From positions 2,356,001 to 2,420,000 of the forward strand of contig JAWKIJ010000001.1 in the NCBI GenBank assembly GCA_041394325.1: a DNA stretch of 64,000 bases, given 5' to 3'. The notes beneath the pieces were generated by a model. The model saw only the letters and a program-made list of their open reading frames with translations, made no database searches and was not told the origin of the DNA. Source of the DNA: JAWKIJ01 sp041394325. Its GTDB lineage: Bacteria; Actinomycetota; Acidimicrobiia; Acidimicrobiales; Microtrichaceae. Position numbers and translations under genes: made by a program. How positions within the stretch are numbered: the stretch's first letter is position 1; each line of letters starts with the position of its first letter. Positions 29,201 to 38,615 of this stretch are shown piece by piece.

Positions 29201-32200
29201 GGCCGGTGCCTCGGTCCACTGCTCGACGATCGCCCGAATGCGATCGGTTCGCCGTGGTGCGGAGCTCATGCCCGCGACCTCGACCGCCGGGTTGGACCAT
29301 TCGTCGAGTAGCACGACGTGCGTGCCGTCCTCGTCGATGACCGCGCGCGTCGTCGGCCCGGGGTCGCGCCGGTACACCAGGCGCTCGATCCGGGTCGGCA
29401 CCACCGGCCCGGACGGTTTCAGCACCTCGTGGCCGACGGAGGCGGCGACGTCCAGCAGTGCAGGGTCGAACGACAGCCCGTGGGTCGAGGTGTCGGCAGG
29501 ACGGTCGAGGCCCAGCACCGCGGCGGTCGGTCCCAGCGTGATCGAGCCGACGAGCGGCCGCCGTCGTGGTGCCACCCCGGCCTCGTCGATCGCGGTCGCG
29601 AGCTCCTCGGGCCGGAGGGTGCGGCCGTTCGCGGGGATCGGTGCTCGGGCGACCTCGGGGATCGCGCCGATCCCCAACGACTCGGCGTCCCCCGCCGCGA
29701 TCGGGCGGTAGTCCTCCACCCCGAGTACGGAGAGTCGCCATCGACGAACGGGCCCGGCACCTCCGATCACCACCTGGAGCGGGGTCCCCGCAGCGATCCC
29801 GTCGATCGCATCCGCCCCGAACTCGACGGAGGTGAGCGCGATCGCGTCGGTCCCGAACGCGAACCTGGCGGCCGAAACGGCGAGCTCGAGCGCCCAGGCC
29901 ACGCCGCCGAGATCGGGGGGGACGGTGCCGGCCCAGACGCGGCTCTCCGACGGGTCCGCGATCGTGAGCTGGTTGAGCAACGTCGGATGCCCGGTCGAGG
30001 AGGCTTCGCCCACACCCCACGGATCGCCGGGCATCGACACGGTGCCGTCGGTCGGGGGATCGAACCAACAACGCCGATGGTCCCATGGGTAACGGGGTGC
30101 CTCGGTCGTGGCGGCGGCCCGACCGGACACTGCACGCCAGTCGACAGCGGCCCCGGCCGCCCAAGCGCCGCCGAGTGCCCGGTGGATGGCCTCCGCGCCG
30201 GGCTCGCCCTGCTTCACGCTGTGATGAACCGTCGCGGGGCTACCGAAGGACTCCAGGCATCGGCGGAGCGACACACTGATGACCGGGTGGGGCGCAACCT
30301 CGACGAAGAGGTCGGCACCGAGCTCGACGGCGATCCTGGCGGCGTCCATGAAGCGGACCTGCTCGCGGATGTTGCGACCCCAGTAGTGGGCGTCGAGGTC
30401 CACTCCGTCGATCAGCGATGCCGTGACGGTCGAGATCATCGGGATCCGGGTGGGGCGCGTGTCCATCCCCTCCATGACCCTGGTGAGCTCCGATGCGTAG
30501 GGGGTCATCAGGGGACCGTGGCCGGGGATGTCGGCGACCTCGAACACCTGGGCGAGGTGGCCCATCTCCTTGACGGCCTCCACCATCGCGACCGTGTCGG
30601 GCTTGGGTCCGCTCACCAGGCAGTTGTCGGGTGCGGTCACCCCGGCAACGGTCACGTCAAGGCCGAGCGACTCGATGAGCGCCCTTGCCTCGTGGTCCGG
30701 AAGCTCCACGAACGCGGTATGTCCCGAGCCGTTGGACTCCTCCATGACCCGCCCACGGTGGTAGGCAAGTTCGAGGCCGTCGGAGAGTCGCAGCGCACCG
30801 GCGCCGTGTGCCGCGGCCAACTCCCCGATGCTCTGGCCGATCACCATGGACGGCTGGACTCCGAAGGCGCGCCATCGTTCGCCGATAGCGACCTGCAACG
30901 CGAACAACAACGGTTGGGCGCGGTTGTGGTCCAGCACGGGTTCGCCCGAGCGGAGTACGTCCATGATCGAGAAGCCTGCGAGGTCGCGGAGTTCGCGGTC
31001 GCACTGCTCGAGCACCGAGCCGATGACCGGATCCGCGAGCAACTCCGACGAGAGGGGCCACCATGCCCGGCCCTGTCCGCTGAACACGAACGCCACCGTC
31101 GCGGGTTCGGTGCCGCGCCGGGCGAAGCTCGACACCCCGCGGGGGCTCCCGCCTTCGGCAAGGGCTCTGAGCGCCTTCACCGCGCCATTCGCGCTGGTGT
31201 GAAGCACTGCCGCCCGGCGCGGGTGCTCGTCGCGGGTGAGGGCCATCGCCGCGGCGAGTTCGGCGAATTCGTCCGGTGAGGTGTCGAGGCGGTCCGCGAC
31301 GGAACGGGCGAGCGAAGCGAGCGCGCCGGGTGTGCGAGCCGACAGCGGGAGCAACACGGGTCGGTCCGATTCGACGTCGGTCGGGCGGCGCGGTGGGCCG
31401 GCAGCGGTCGGGCCGTCGACCGACGGTGCCGAGGCAAGGATCGCGTGGACGTTGGTGCCCCCGAAGCCGAACCCGCTCACACCCGCCCGACGCGGACCGT
31501 CCGTCACCGGCCACGGCGTCAGCGCCGAGACGACTTCGACGGTGTCGAGGTCCCGGAGGATCGGATTGGGTGATGTGATGTGAAGGGTGGCGGGTAGGAG
31601 GCCATGGTGCAGCGACAGGGCTGTCTTGATCACCCCGGCGATCCCCGCCGCGGCCTCGAGGTGTCCGAGGTTGGTCTTGACCGAGCCGACCAGGAGCGGG
31701 TCCGAACCGGGTGCCCGGGCGCCGTAGACGGCCTGGAGCGAGCGCAACTCCATGGCGTCGCCCAGCACCGTGCCCGTCCCGTGCGCTTCCACGTATTGCA
31801 CGTCGGCGGGTCGGACCGACGCGTCCGCGCACGCGGAGGCGAAGACCGCCATCTGCGCCTCCGGGTTCGGTGCGGTCAGCCCGTTGGATCGTCCGTCCTG
31901 GTTGGTGGCGGACCCCTCGATGACGCAGTAGGCGCGTCGGTTCGCCCTCCTGGCTGCCGGGAGCGCCTGGAGCACGACCACACCCACCCCCTCCCCCCGG
32001 ACGATTCCGTCGGCCTTCGCGTCGAACGTCTTGCACCGGCCGTCGGGGGCGATCAGCCCCGCGTCGAGGTAGTAGCCGGCGAGGAGCGGGGTGAGGATGG
32101 CATTGGCTCCCGCGACGATCGCGACCTCGCATTCACCCCGGCGAAGCGAGGTGCACGCGAGGTGCAGGGCGGCCAGCGACGATGAGCACGCCGTGTCGAT

Positions 32201-33040
32201 CGCGAGGCTCGGACCCCGGAGGTCGAGCACGTAGGAAAGCCGGTTGGCGGCGATGCTGAGGGCGTTGCCCGTACCGAAGAACGCGTCGACCAGCGAGGGC
32301 GACGCACTTTGCCGGCGGCTGTACTCGTTCGCCGAGATCCCGACGAACACCCCGGTGTTGCCGCCGCGGAGTGTGGACGGCTTGATCGCCGCGTCCTCCA
32401 ATGCAGCCCACGTCGTCTCCAGGAGCAGTCGCTGCTGGGGGTCCATACGGTCGGCTTCGATTTGGGAGATCCCGAAGAACGCAGGGTCGAAGAGCTCCAT
32501 ACCCTCGACGAAGCCGCCGAGGCGGAGTTGGCTCGGCATGTCCCGGGCCGCGTCGGCCGCGTCCCATCGGCCTTCGGGCACCTCGCCGATGGCATCACGG
32601 CCTTCGGCGAGCAGACGCCAGAACTCCTCGGGGCCGTCGGCCCGCGGGAAGCGGCAGCCGATCCCCACGAGGGCGATCGGTTCGTGGACGACACCGTCCG
32701 AGTGAGCGGCCGGCGGTCTCGGGGCGGTCATCGTGGCGGTTCGCGCTCCGGCATCCGGCGACGAGACGAGGTGAGCCGCCAGTTCTGCGGGTGACTCGAA
32801 ACTGAACACGACGGTCGGATCGAGTTCGCGACCCAGGAGGGTTTCGAGCCCGGCGACGAGCTCGGCAGCGCCGACGGAGTCGACTCCGTACTGGCTGAAC
32901 GGAGCGGTCGGATCGACTTCGTCGACCGGCGTCCCGCCGACGTTGGCGATTCGTTCGACGAGCCACTGTCGAATCCGAAACGCCGAGAGGGACGGGTCGG
33001 CCCCGGAGGGAGGCGCGGTCGCCTCTTCCCGGTCGCTCAC
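26261..33040 (-). CDS. Large type I polyketide synthase, Pks13-like plan, with several frameshifts
   Basis: Domain order read from the sequence: ACP (GVDS near residue 54), ketosynthase (active Cys in 'DTACSSSL' near 285, His in 'EAHGTGT' and 'NLGH'), acyltransferase (Ser in 'GQSIGELAAAH' near 737), then a DH-like double hotdog, structural-KR-like, ER-like and KR-like stretches that seem to lack catalytic residues, a second ACP ('GDYGVDSLVGMEL', about 27290) and a thioesterase ('GGYSFGGLVAF', His in 'ESDHHGLM'). It should condense a FAAL-supplied acyl chain with a carboxylated acyl unit. The GTG start overlaps the flippase stop (GTGA). The frame is continuous from 33040 to about 28390 (~1,550 residues), then shifts near 28390, 28060, 27650, 27500, 26885, 26805 and 26735; the positions are approximate. 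The full product would be about 2,250 residues. Confidence 0.82.
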
Positions 33041-34626
33041 AGGTGAACCCGGTCGGCGCGACCCTCGAGCGGGACCCCGTCGATCCGCACCCCACGTCGC
33101 TCACGCGGCCCCCCGGAGCGAGACGCGTCGTCGGCTCGGAGCCCTACGAACGCTGTTCTCGGAAACACCCTCAGGAGGGCCACCAGGAGCGGGTACACGA
33201 CGATTCCGACGATAACAAGAAGAAGGAAATTGTTGTTCACCCGGCCCACGATCTCGAGCGAACCCCAGAGCCCGGTGCAAGCGATCGCCAGTCGCACCGA
33301 ACCCGACACGTCGAAGCCACCGGGGGTGAACTGCCGGGAGAGCGCCAATGCCAGGATCATCGCGAGGCCGGTCGCTCCGATACCGACCGCTGCGAGGCCC
33401 TCGAGCCCGAATCGCGGCACCACCAACGGGCACGACGCAACCCCCACGATGAGGCAGGCAAGGTTGACCATGATGATCAGGCGCGGCTTGCCCACCGAGA
33501 GGAAGACGAAACCGGCCCAGATCATCACGCTGACGAGCACGAGCGCGACCGACATGAGTTGCAGTGGCCGCGCCGCGGCGCCGTAGCCGCGACCAAACAC
33601 CTTCTCCATGGCGGGTGCGAGCGGTACCTGGAACAACAGGATGCACACCGGGGCGAACAGCGCCAGGATCCCCGTCCGAGCGATGGCGTCGATACGTCCG
33701 AATCTGACCATGTCATGGGCGGCCCAGGCCTCCGAGACCAGTGGGAACGCGACGATCGCCACCACACCGCCGAACATCGACAGGTACTGGATGGGCAGGA
33801 TCGCGGCGTTGAACACCGCGATCGTCCTGGACGGAGCGGTCACTCCCAGATAGACGGTGCCGAACTGCACCGACGCCATCCCGAGCAGGCTGGCGATCCC
33901 CAGGGTCAGAGCCTCACGAACCAACGGTCCGGTGCCGGCGAGACGGAGCCGTAGATGGTTGCCGGTCTTGATGCGGAACAGCACCAGCGCGGCAGCATCG
34001 CCGATCGCGTAGCCGAGCACCCATGCCACGAACAGTGCCCACCAAGGGGCCCCGGCCTCCAACAGCACGAGGGTTAGAGCGAAGCGGAGTACCAGGTACA
34101 GGATCCTGGGGACGACGTCGAGGTACGCGCGGAGTTGTGCCTGGAAGATCGCACCCACCACGAAGAAGCTCTCCCCGAGGAACTGGCTGGACGCGAGCAG
34201 TGCCGCCAGCTGCACGTCGCCACGCACCTCGCCTCGGGCGAGCCCGATCCCCATGAAGACCGCCTGGGTCGCGATCGTGGCGAGGATCGAACCGACGAGC
34301 CGGACGCCGACCGCCGCGCCGATGACCTCCTCGGGATCGTCGCCCTGGCTGATGCGGCGGACCGCGACCTTGTCCATCTGGAGGTCGGCGACGACGAAGG
34401 CCAGGTTGGTGACCACGTTGATCAGCGCGTACCAACCCATGTCCGCAGGTGACAGGTAGTGGATGATCAGCAGGAACGCCCCGACGTTCAACAGGACGAA
34501 GCTGCTGAGCCGGACGAGCTCGGCGGCCGAGCTCGCAGCGCCCTTGCCGCCGGCGGAGGCCCCTTCGGTGGCCCCGGGCGGGTCGGGAGTGAGTCGGGCG
34601 GTGTCCGCCGTCGGCTCGCTCGTCAC
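33037..34626 (-). CDS. Polysaccharide flippase (Wzx/MATE-like)
   Basis: This 529-residue membrane protein has about 12-14 predicted transmembrane helices, starting with 'LSSFVLLNVGAFLLIIHYLS', and resembles the oligosaccharyl-lipid flippases that turn undecaprenyl-linked repeat units across the membrane. An Ala/Pro-rich cytoplasmic stretch of about 40 residues precedes the first helix. The GTG at 34626 follows GGAGGGG by 4-5 bases and is preferred over upstream starts, which add only low-complexity sequence. Its TGA overlaps the PKS GTG start, so the two are translationally coupled. This is unusual for a flippase and ties lipid synthesis to glycan export. The frame is intact. Confidence 0.85.
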   Translation of the reverse strand: MTSEPTADTARLTPDPPGATEGASAGGKGAASSAAELVRLSSFVLLNVGAFLLIIHYLSPADMGWYALINVVTNLAFVVADLQMDKVAVRRISQGDDPEEVIGAAVGVRLVGSILATIATQAVFMGIGLARGEVRGDVQLAALLASSQFLGESFFVVGAIFQAQLRAYLDVVPRILYLVLRFALTLVLLEAGAPWWALFVAWVLGYAIGDAAALVLFRIKTGNHLRLRLAGTGPLVREALTLGIASLLGMASVQFGTVYLGVTAPSRTIAVFNAAILPIQYLSMFGGVVAIVAFPLVSEAWAAHDMVRFGRIDAIARTGILALFAPVCILLFQVPLAPAMEKVFGRGYGAAARPLQLMSVALVLVSVMIWAGFVFLSVGKPRLIIMVNLACLIVGVASCPLVVPRFGLEGLAAVGIGATGLAMILALALSRQFTPGGFDVSGSVRLAIACTGLWGSLEIVGRVNNNFLLLVIVGIVVYPLLVALLRVFPRTAFVGLRADDASRSGGPRERRGVRIDGVPLEGRADRVHL

Positions 34627-34733
34627 CTCACCCCTCCGTCGACGGCGATCGGTGGATCCTGCATCCCGTCCGGTCGGCATCGTCGCCCACCGCCGGAGCC
34701 CCGTCAAGGTGGAGGCCGTGCGATGATCCTGCG

Positions 34734-36147
34734 ATGACCGAACCGACGACGTCCCCTTCGCATCCGGGCGCTCCATCGCCGTATCCGGGGGCCGTGCCCC
34801 CGGCGGGACCAGGAGCTCCATCGCCGTACCCGGGCGCTCCATCGCCGTACCCGGGGGCCGTACCGCCCGGGGGTGCCGGAGCCCCACCGTCGTACCCCGG
34901 GGCTCCGGTGCCACCCGCGCCGGAAGGTGGGGGTCGACGCCGTCGCGGTTGTCGTCGGTACCTGTTCGGGCTGCTCATCGTCCTCGCCGTCGTCGCGGTC
35001 GTGCTCGTGATCGGTTTCGTGGTGATGTCACGCCTGACCAGCAACCGGCCCACCTCTGGGGCCCGCCTCCCGCGTCGTCCGGTGTCGAGCAGCACGACCA
35101 CGACCACCGTGGCAGAACGCATTCCCGAATCGGTCGCCGGAGTGACACCGCTCGGCAGAGGACGGATGCTCGTCTCGGTCGCTCACGATCCGCCGACCAA
35201 TCCCTGTAGCAAGTCGGGAAACGACTTCGACATCGAATCGATGGGCGCCGACGGGAGCGACCGTCGACCCATCAGCGGCGCAAACAGCTCCGACGAGGAA
35301 CTCTGGCCTCGTCTGTCGCCCGACCGCCGCCGCTACGTCTTCTACCGGGCGCCGCAGGGCACCTCTGGTGAGCAGTGTCGTTACGCGACCCAGGAGCTGT
35401 GGATGGCCAACGTCGACGGAAGCGGTGTGCGGCGGATCTTCAGCAACGCCCGCAAGCGCGAGGTCGCCACCGAACGCGACTGGCCGACGGCGGGTCAGTC
35501 GTTGGTCCAGGGCCTTGCCAACTGGTCTCCCGACGGTGTCCACGTCGTCATCGTGTTGGGGCACTACCCGTCGCTGGGTCCGGTGCCGTTGATGAAGGAC
35601 GGGCAGACCCAGCTGTTCGTGCTCAACGTCGACACCGGCGACCTTCGCCAGGTCACCGATCGGCGCGACTCCCGGGGTCGGGGTGTTTCCAGCGATCCGA
35701 GCTTCACCCCGGACGGGGCCCATCTGGTGTTCGTCGGGTGTCCCGACCGCCAACCGAGTTGTGACGACACCCAGATCCTCAGCGTGCCCGCCGACGGTGA
35801 CAAGGTCCGGAGCAGCACCGTGGTCTTCGACGGTCCCGGCCGGAACCCCAACGACGTGTACGTGTCGCCGGACGGTCGATCGGTGGAGTGGATCGAGGTC
35901 GGTCTCCTCGGGACGGGGCTCTACGTGGCGCCGTTCCACCAGGGCCGGAGATCCCCTCGGCGACGTCGTCGAGGTCGACGGTCGCGGCGGTTACGCGAAC
36001 TGGACGCCCGACAGCAGACGCCTGGTGTACAGCCGGTTCTGGTTGGGCGATCGCTTCGCCCTGTTCGTCAACGCGTTCGACGGCTCTCCGTCACGGAGGA
36101 TCACCCCGATCGGCACCAAGGACGTCTTCATGTACCTGTCGCCGTGA
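34734..36147 (+). CDS. Membrane-anchored beta-propeller protein with Pro-rich head (one frameshift)
   Basis: The protein begins with about 60 residues of repeated 'GAPSPYPGAVPP', then a basic stretch and one transmembrane helix ('YLFGLLIVLAVVAVVLVIGF'), a short Ser/Thr linker ('SSSTTTTTV'), and about 320 residues of TolB/PD40-like propeller repeats ('ELWPRLSPDRRRYVFYRA', 'DPSFTPDGAHLVFVG'). The proline-rich head would be cytoplasmic and the propeller outside. The frame shifts near 35948, where '...VAPFHQG' joins 'DPLGDVVEVDGRGGYANW', extending the propeller to the stop at 36147. It is a paralogue of the lipoprotein gene that follows 104 bases downstream. The role is unknown; binding to surface glycan or to other envelope proteins is only a guess. 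Confidence 0.78.
34762..34905 (+). repeat. Imperfect tandem repeats coding the Pro-rich head
   Basis: A ~21-base unit based on GGCGCTCCATCGCCGTACCC recurs at about 34768, 34812 and 34834, with a more diverged copy near 34879. Copies differ mainly at third codon positions, so selection has kept the peptide 'GAPSPYPG'. Confidence 0.75.
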
Positions 36148-36251
36148 CCGATTCTCCACGTCGATGCCGTTGATTCTCAAGGCGCCCCGACCGGCCACCG
36201 AACAGATCCCCAACACGCCGGTGCACATCGGCCAGAGCTGGGGAGCTTTTC

Positions 36252-37427
36252 ATGTCCACACGTCTGCTACGGATCGGGGTCGCCGTCGCATGTGTCGCGA
36301 TGATCGCGTCGGCCTGTTCGACCGCGTCACCGGCACCCGCCGAGAAGTCGGGGGTCGATGCCTTCCAGTTGAAGCGGCGGTTCATCCCGCGCCAGTGGCC
36401 GTTCCTTCCCCTGATCCCGATCGCACCCACCACGACCACCACGACGACGACCACAACGACGACAACCACCACAACCACCACCACCACGACGACCACGACC
36501 GCCGCGCCCCGGGTCGAGGACGCGCATGTCGAGGAGCACATACTCGCCTCCTCGCCCGTGGTGAGCGGTGGGACCTACCAGATCGTCCGTAAGCGGCTCG
36601 ACGGAACGGGTCGGACCGCGCTCACCTCAGATCCCGACAACGAGCACACGTGGCCTCGGCCGAGTCCCGACGGTTCGCGGATCCTCTTCTACAAGGCCGA
36701 CAAGGGCCGCTCGTCGGTCAACGACATCACCACCAACTCGCTGTGGGTCATGAACGCCGACGGTTCCGACCCGCATGTGATCATCCCGCGTGGCTCCTAC
36801 GGTTGGACCCGACAGGGCCACGTCGAGTGGTCGCCCGACGGTACGAAGCTGCTGATGACCGCCGGTAACGACTTCGACATGCAGTTGTGGAGCACGAATC
36901 CCGATGGTTCGAATCCCGTCAAGCTCACAAACCACCGTGGCGGGGCCATCGACCCGTCGTGGCATCCAGACGGTGGTTCGGTGTTGTTCATCGGCTGCCC
37001 GGTCACCAACACGTTCTGCTTCTGGTGGGACTATGAGGTCTTCCGTCTTGACCTCCGGACGCGGGCGGAGACGAGGCTCACGGTCGACACCGTCGGGCAG
37101 GCCGACTTCGATCCGTACTTCAGCCCCGACGGCAGCAAGATCGTGTGGCTACGGTGCACGGGTTCGTTCCCCGGAGGCCCGTGGTCGTTGATGTGGGCCG
37201 ACGTGACGAGCGGCGAGGTCAAGGTCGAGCCCCTGGTCGACGACGGCAACATCAACGGGGCCGTCGACTTCTCGGCGGACGGGTCACGGATGGTGTTCGC
37301 CCGCCAGGTCAACGGCTACACGACCTGGATGTCGTCCGCGATCGTCACGAGCCGTGGCTTCCTCGACGGATTCATCGGCGGCACGGCCGCACCGGCCGAC
37401 GAGCAGTCCCCGGTGTTCGCCCGCTGA
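36252..37427 (+). CDS. Lipoprotein with poly-Thr linker and TolB-like beta-propeller
   Basis: This 391-residue protein starts with a lipoprotein signal peptide ('LLRIGVAVACVAMIASAC', lipobox IASAC, lipidated Cys at residue 22). After about 37 residues comes a run of 24 consecutive threonines (residues 60-83), then a propeller of about 300 residues with PD40-like repeats such as 'TWPRPSPDGSRILFYKA', 'HVEWSPDGTKLLMTAG' and 'DFDPYFSPDGSKIVWLRC'. The Thr run is likely an extended, possibly O-glycosylated, stalk that holds the propeller away from the membrane. Repeat content and order match the preceding membrane-anchored paralogue, so the pair probably arose by duplication. A strong hairpin follows the stop codon. 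The ligand is unknown. Confidence 0.82.
   Translation: MSTRLLRIGVAVACVAMIASACSTASPAPAEKSGVDAFQLKRRFIPRQWPFLPLIPIAPTTTTTTTTTTTTTTTTTTTTTTTTAAPRVEDAHVEEHILASSPVVSGGTYQIVRKRLDGTGRTALTSDPDNEHTWPRPSPDGSRILFYKADKGRSSVNDITTNSLWVMNADGSDPHVIIPRGSYGWTRQGHVEWSPDGTKLLMTAGNDFDMQLWSTNPDGSNPVKLTNHRGGAIDPSWHPDGGSVLFIGCPVTNTFCFWWDYEVFRLDLRTRAETRLTVDTVGQADFDPYFSPDGSKIVWLRCTGSFPGGPWSLMWADVTSGEVKVEPLVDDGNINGAVDFSADGSRMVFARQVNGYTTWMSSAIVTSRGFLDGFIGGTAAPADEQSPVFAR
36429..36500 (+). repeat. ACN trinucleotide tract (24 Thr codons)
   Basis: Twenty-four uninterrupted ACC, ACG or ACA codons run in frame. The three codons are mixed, so it is not a pure microsatellite. That favours selection for the peptide over recent slippage, although length variation is still likely between strains. 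Confidence 0.95.
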
Positions 37428-37438
37428 CCGCCCGACTC

Positions 37439-37476
37439 CCGGAGGGGGCTCGGCCCTCGACGCCTCGCCCCTCCGG
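37439..37476 (+). terminator. GC-rich hairpin after the propeller lipoprotein gene
   Basis: CCGGAGGGG (37439-37447) and CCCCTCCGG (37468-37476) are perfect 9-base inverted arms around a 20-base loop, beginning 11 bases after the stop codon. The arms extend further with a one-base bulge. There is no T run, as is common in high-GC Actinobacteria. Confidence 0.55.
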
Positions 37477-37527
37477 AGCGGCTGCGCCGTCGCCGCGACC
37501 GGTGGTGGTACGTCAATGACTACCGGG

Positions 37528-37556
37528 TTGCCTTACCCCATTCGGATCGTTACCCT
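37528..37556 (+). promoter_or_regulatory. Candidate promoter of the exopolysaccharide operon
   Basis: TTGCCT (37528-37533) and TACCCT (37551-37556) are separated by 17 bases, a sigma70-like arrangement with a modest -10. It lies about 78 bases upstream of the sugar transferase GTG and downstream of the hairpin that ends the previous gene. Inverted arms GTGGTGG (37502) and CCACCAC (37567) flank it and could be an operator. Confidence 0.4.
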
Positions 37557-37634
37557 CGGAAGAGCGCCACCACAGGGAGTCCTGGATGGTCCCGATCGGT
37601 GTGCGGCGAACCTGGAACGGTTGGGGAGTGATCG

Positions 37635-38615
37635 GTGGAGAAGGCGACGGCAACACCTCGGCTTCGTGTTTCCGGAAACCCGAACACCGCTCCGGCCGAC
37701 CGGACCGACGAGTTCGAAGGATTCGCTGACGCCGAACGGACGTTGAGGGTCGTCAAGCCCGGCCCGTCCGAGCCGGTTGCGCGGATCGTCCGTGAGCCCG
37801 GGGTCGAGGAGCATTCCGCAGGGGGTGTGATCGACCTCGTGGACGGCTCCGACGCCGAGGTCATCGATCTCGCCGACGGTCGCCTCGGATCCGGTGTCGG
37901 CACACGCTGGGTCGGGCCCGAACTCGACCCGGCCGACATCGAGGCCTACGTGCGAAGCCGTCTCGACTCCCTCGACGTGGAGATCCGATCGAGTGCCGGT
38001 CCGATCTACCACTTCTTCAAGCGGGTGCTCGACCTCGTCATCGCGATTCCCGCGCTGGTCCTCACCGCTCCGGTGATGGCCGTGCTCGCGATCCTGATCC
38101 GCCGTGAGAGCCCGGGGCCAGCCGTGTTCCGCCAGCAGCGGATCGGTCGCGGCGGTCGGGTCTTCACCTTCTACAAGTTCCGCACGATGTACGTCGACGC
38201 CAAGGAACGGTTTCCCGAGTTGTACGACTACAACTTCGACAGTGCCGAGCTCGCGTCGCGGTACTACAAGCACGCCGACGACCCACGGAACACTCCGCTC
38301 GGTGCCTTCCTTCGACGTTCCACCCTCGACGAGCTCCCCAACCTGGTCAACGTCCTCAAAGGCGACATCAGCATCGTGGGGTTCCGGCCCGAGCTGCCCC
38401 AGCTCGTCCGCCACTACGAGCCGTACGAACTCGCGAAGTTCAACGTGAAGGCCGGCCTGGCATGCAAGTCCGAGTGCACCGGTCGCAATACCAACACCAT
38501 CAAGGACCAGATCACCCTCGACCTCGAGTACGTGGCCGACCAGTCGATGCGCCTCGACCTGTGGGTGATCGCCCAGACCCTGAAGATGGTGGTCAAGGGG
38601 ATCGGCGCCGAATGA
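37635..38615 (+). CDS. Initiating sugar-1-phosphate transferase (bacterial sugar transferase family)
   Basis: This 326-residue protein should start repeat-unit assembly by moving a sugar-1-phosphate onto undecaprenyl phosphate. About 125 N-terminal residues are soluble and not recognised. They precede a single membrane segment ('VLDLVIAIPALVLTAPVMAV') and the conserved catalytic domain: 'RQQRIGRGGRVFTFYKFRTM', 'NTPLGAFLRRSTLDELPNL' and 'VLKGDISIVGFRPELP'. Only one membrane segment is present, so it is the short (PglC/WcaJ-catalytic-like) form, not a five-helix WbaP. The GTG start follows GGGGAG. Its TGA overlaps the next ATG (ATGA). It is the first gene of the exopolysaccharide operon. Confidence 0.92.
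   Translation: MEKATATPRLRVSGNPNTAPADRTDEFEGFADAERTLRVVKPGPSEPVARIVREPGVEEHSAGGVIDLVDGSDAEVIDLADGRLGSGVGTRWVGPELDPADIEAYVRSRLDSLDVEIRSSAGPIYHFFKRVLDLVIAIPALVLTAPVMAVLAILIRRESPGPAVFRQQRIGRGGRVFTFYKFRTMYVDAKERFPELYDYNFDSAELASRYYKHADDPRNTPLGAFLRRSTLDELPNLVNVLKGDISIVGFRPELPQLVRHYEPYELAKFNVKAGLACKSECTGRNTNTIKDQITLDLEYVADQSMRLDLWVIAQTLKMVVKGIGAE

Noticed and set aside
36429..36500. Repetitive tract considered as a CRISPR or satellite array
   Set aside because: There are no spacers; the tract is an in-frame run of Thr codons in a coding sequence.
36908..36919. GGTTCGAATCCC, resembling a tRNA T-loop
   Set aside because: It is inside the propeller lipoprotein gene, encodes part of a normal repeat, and has no acceptor or anticodon arms around it.
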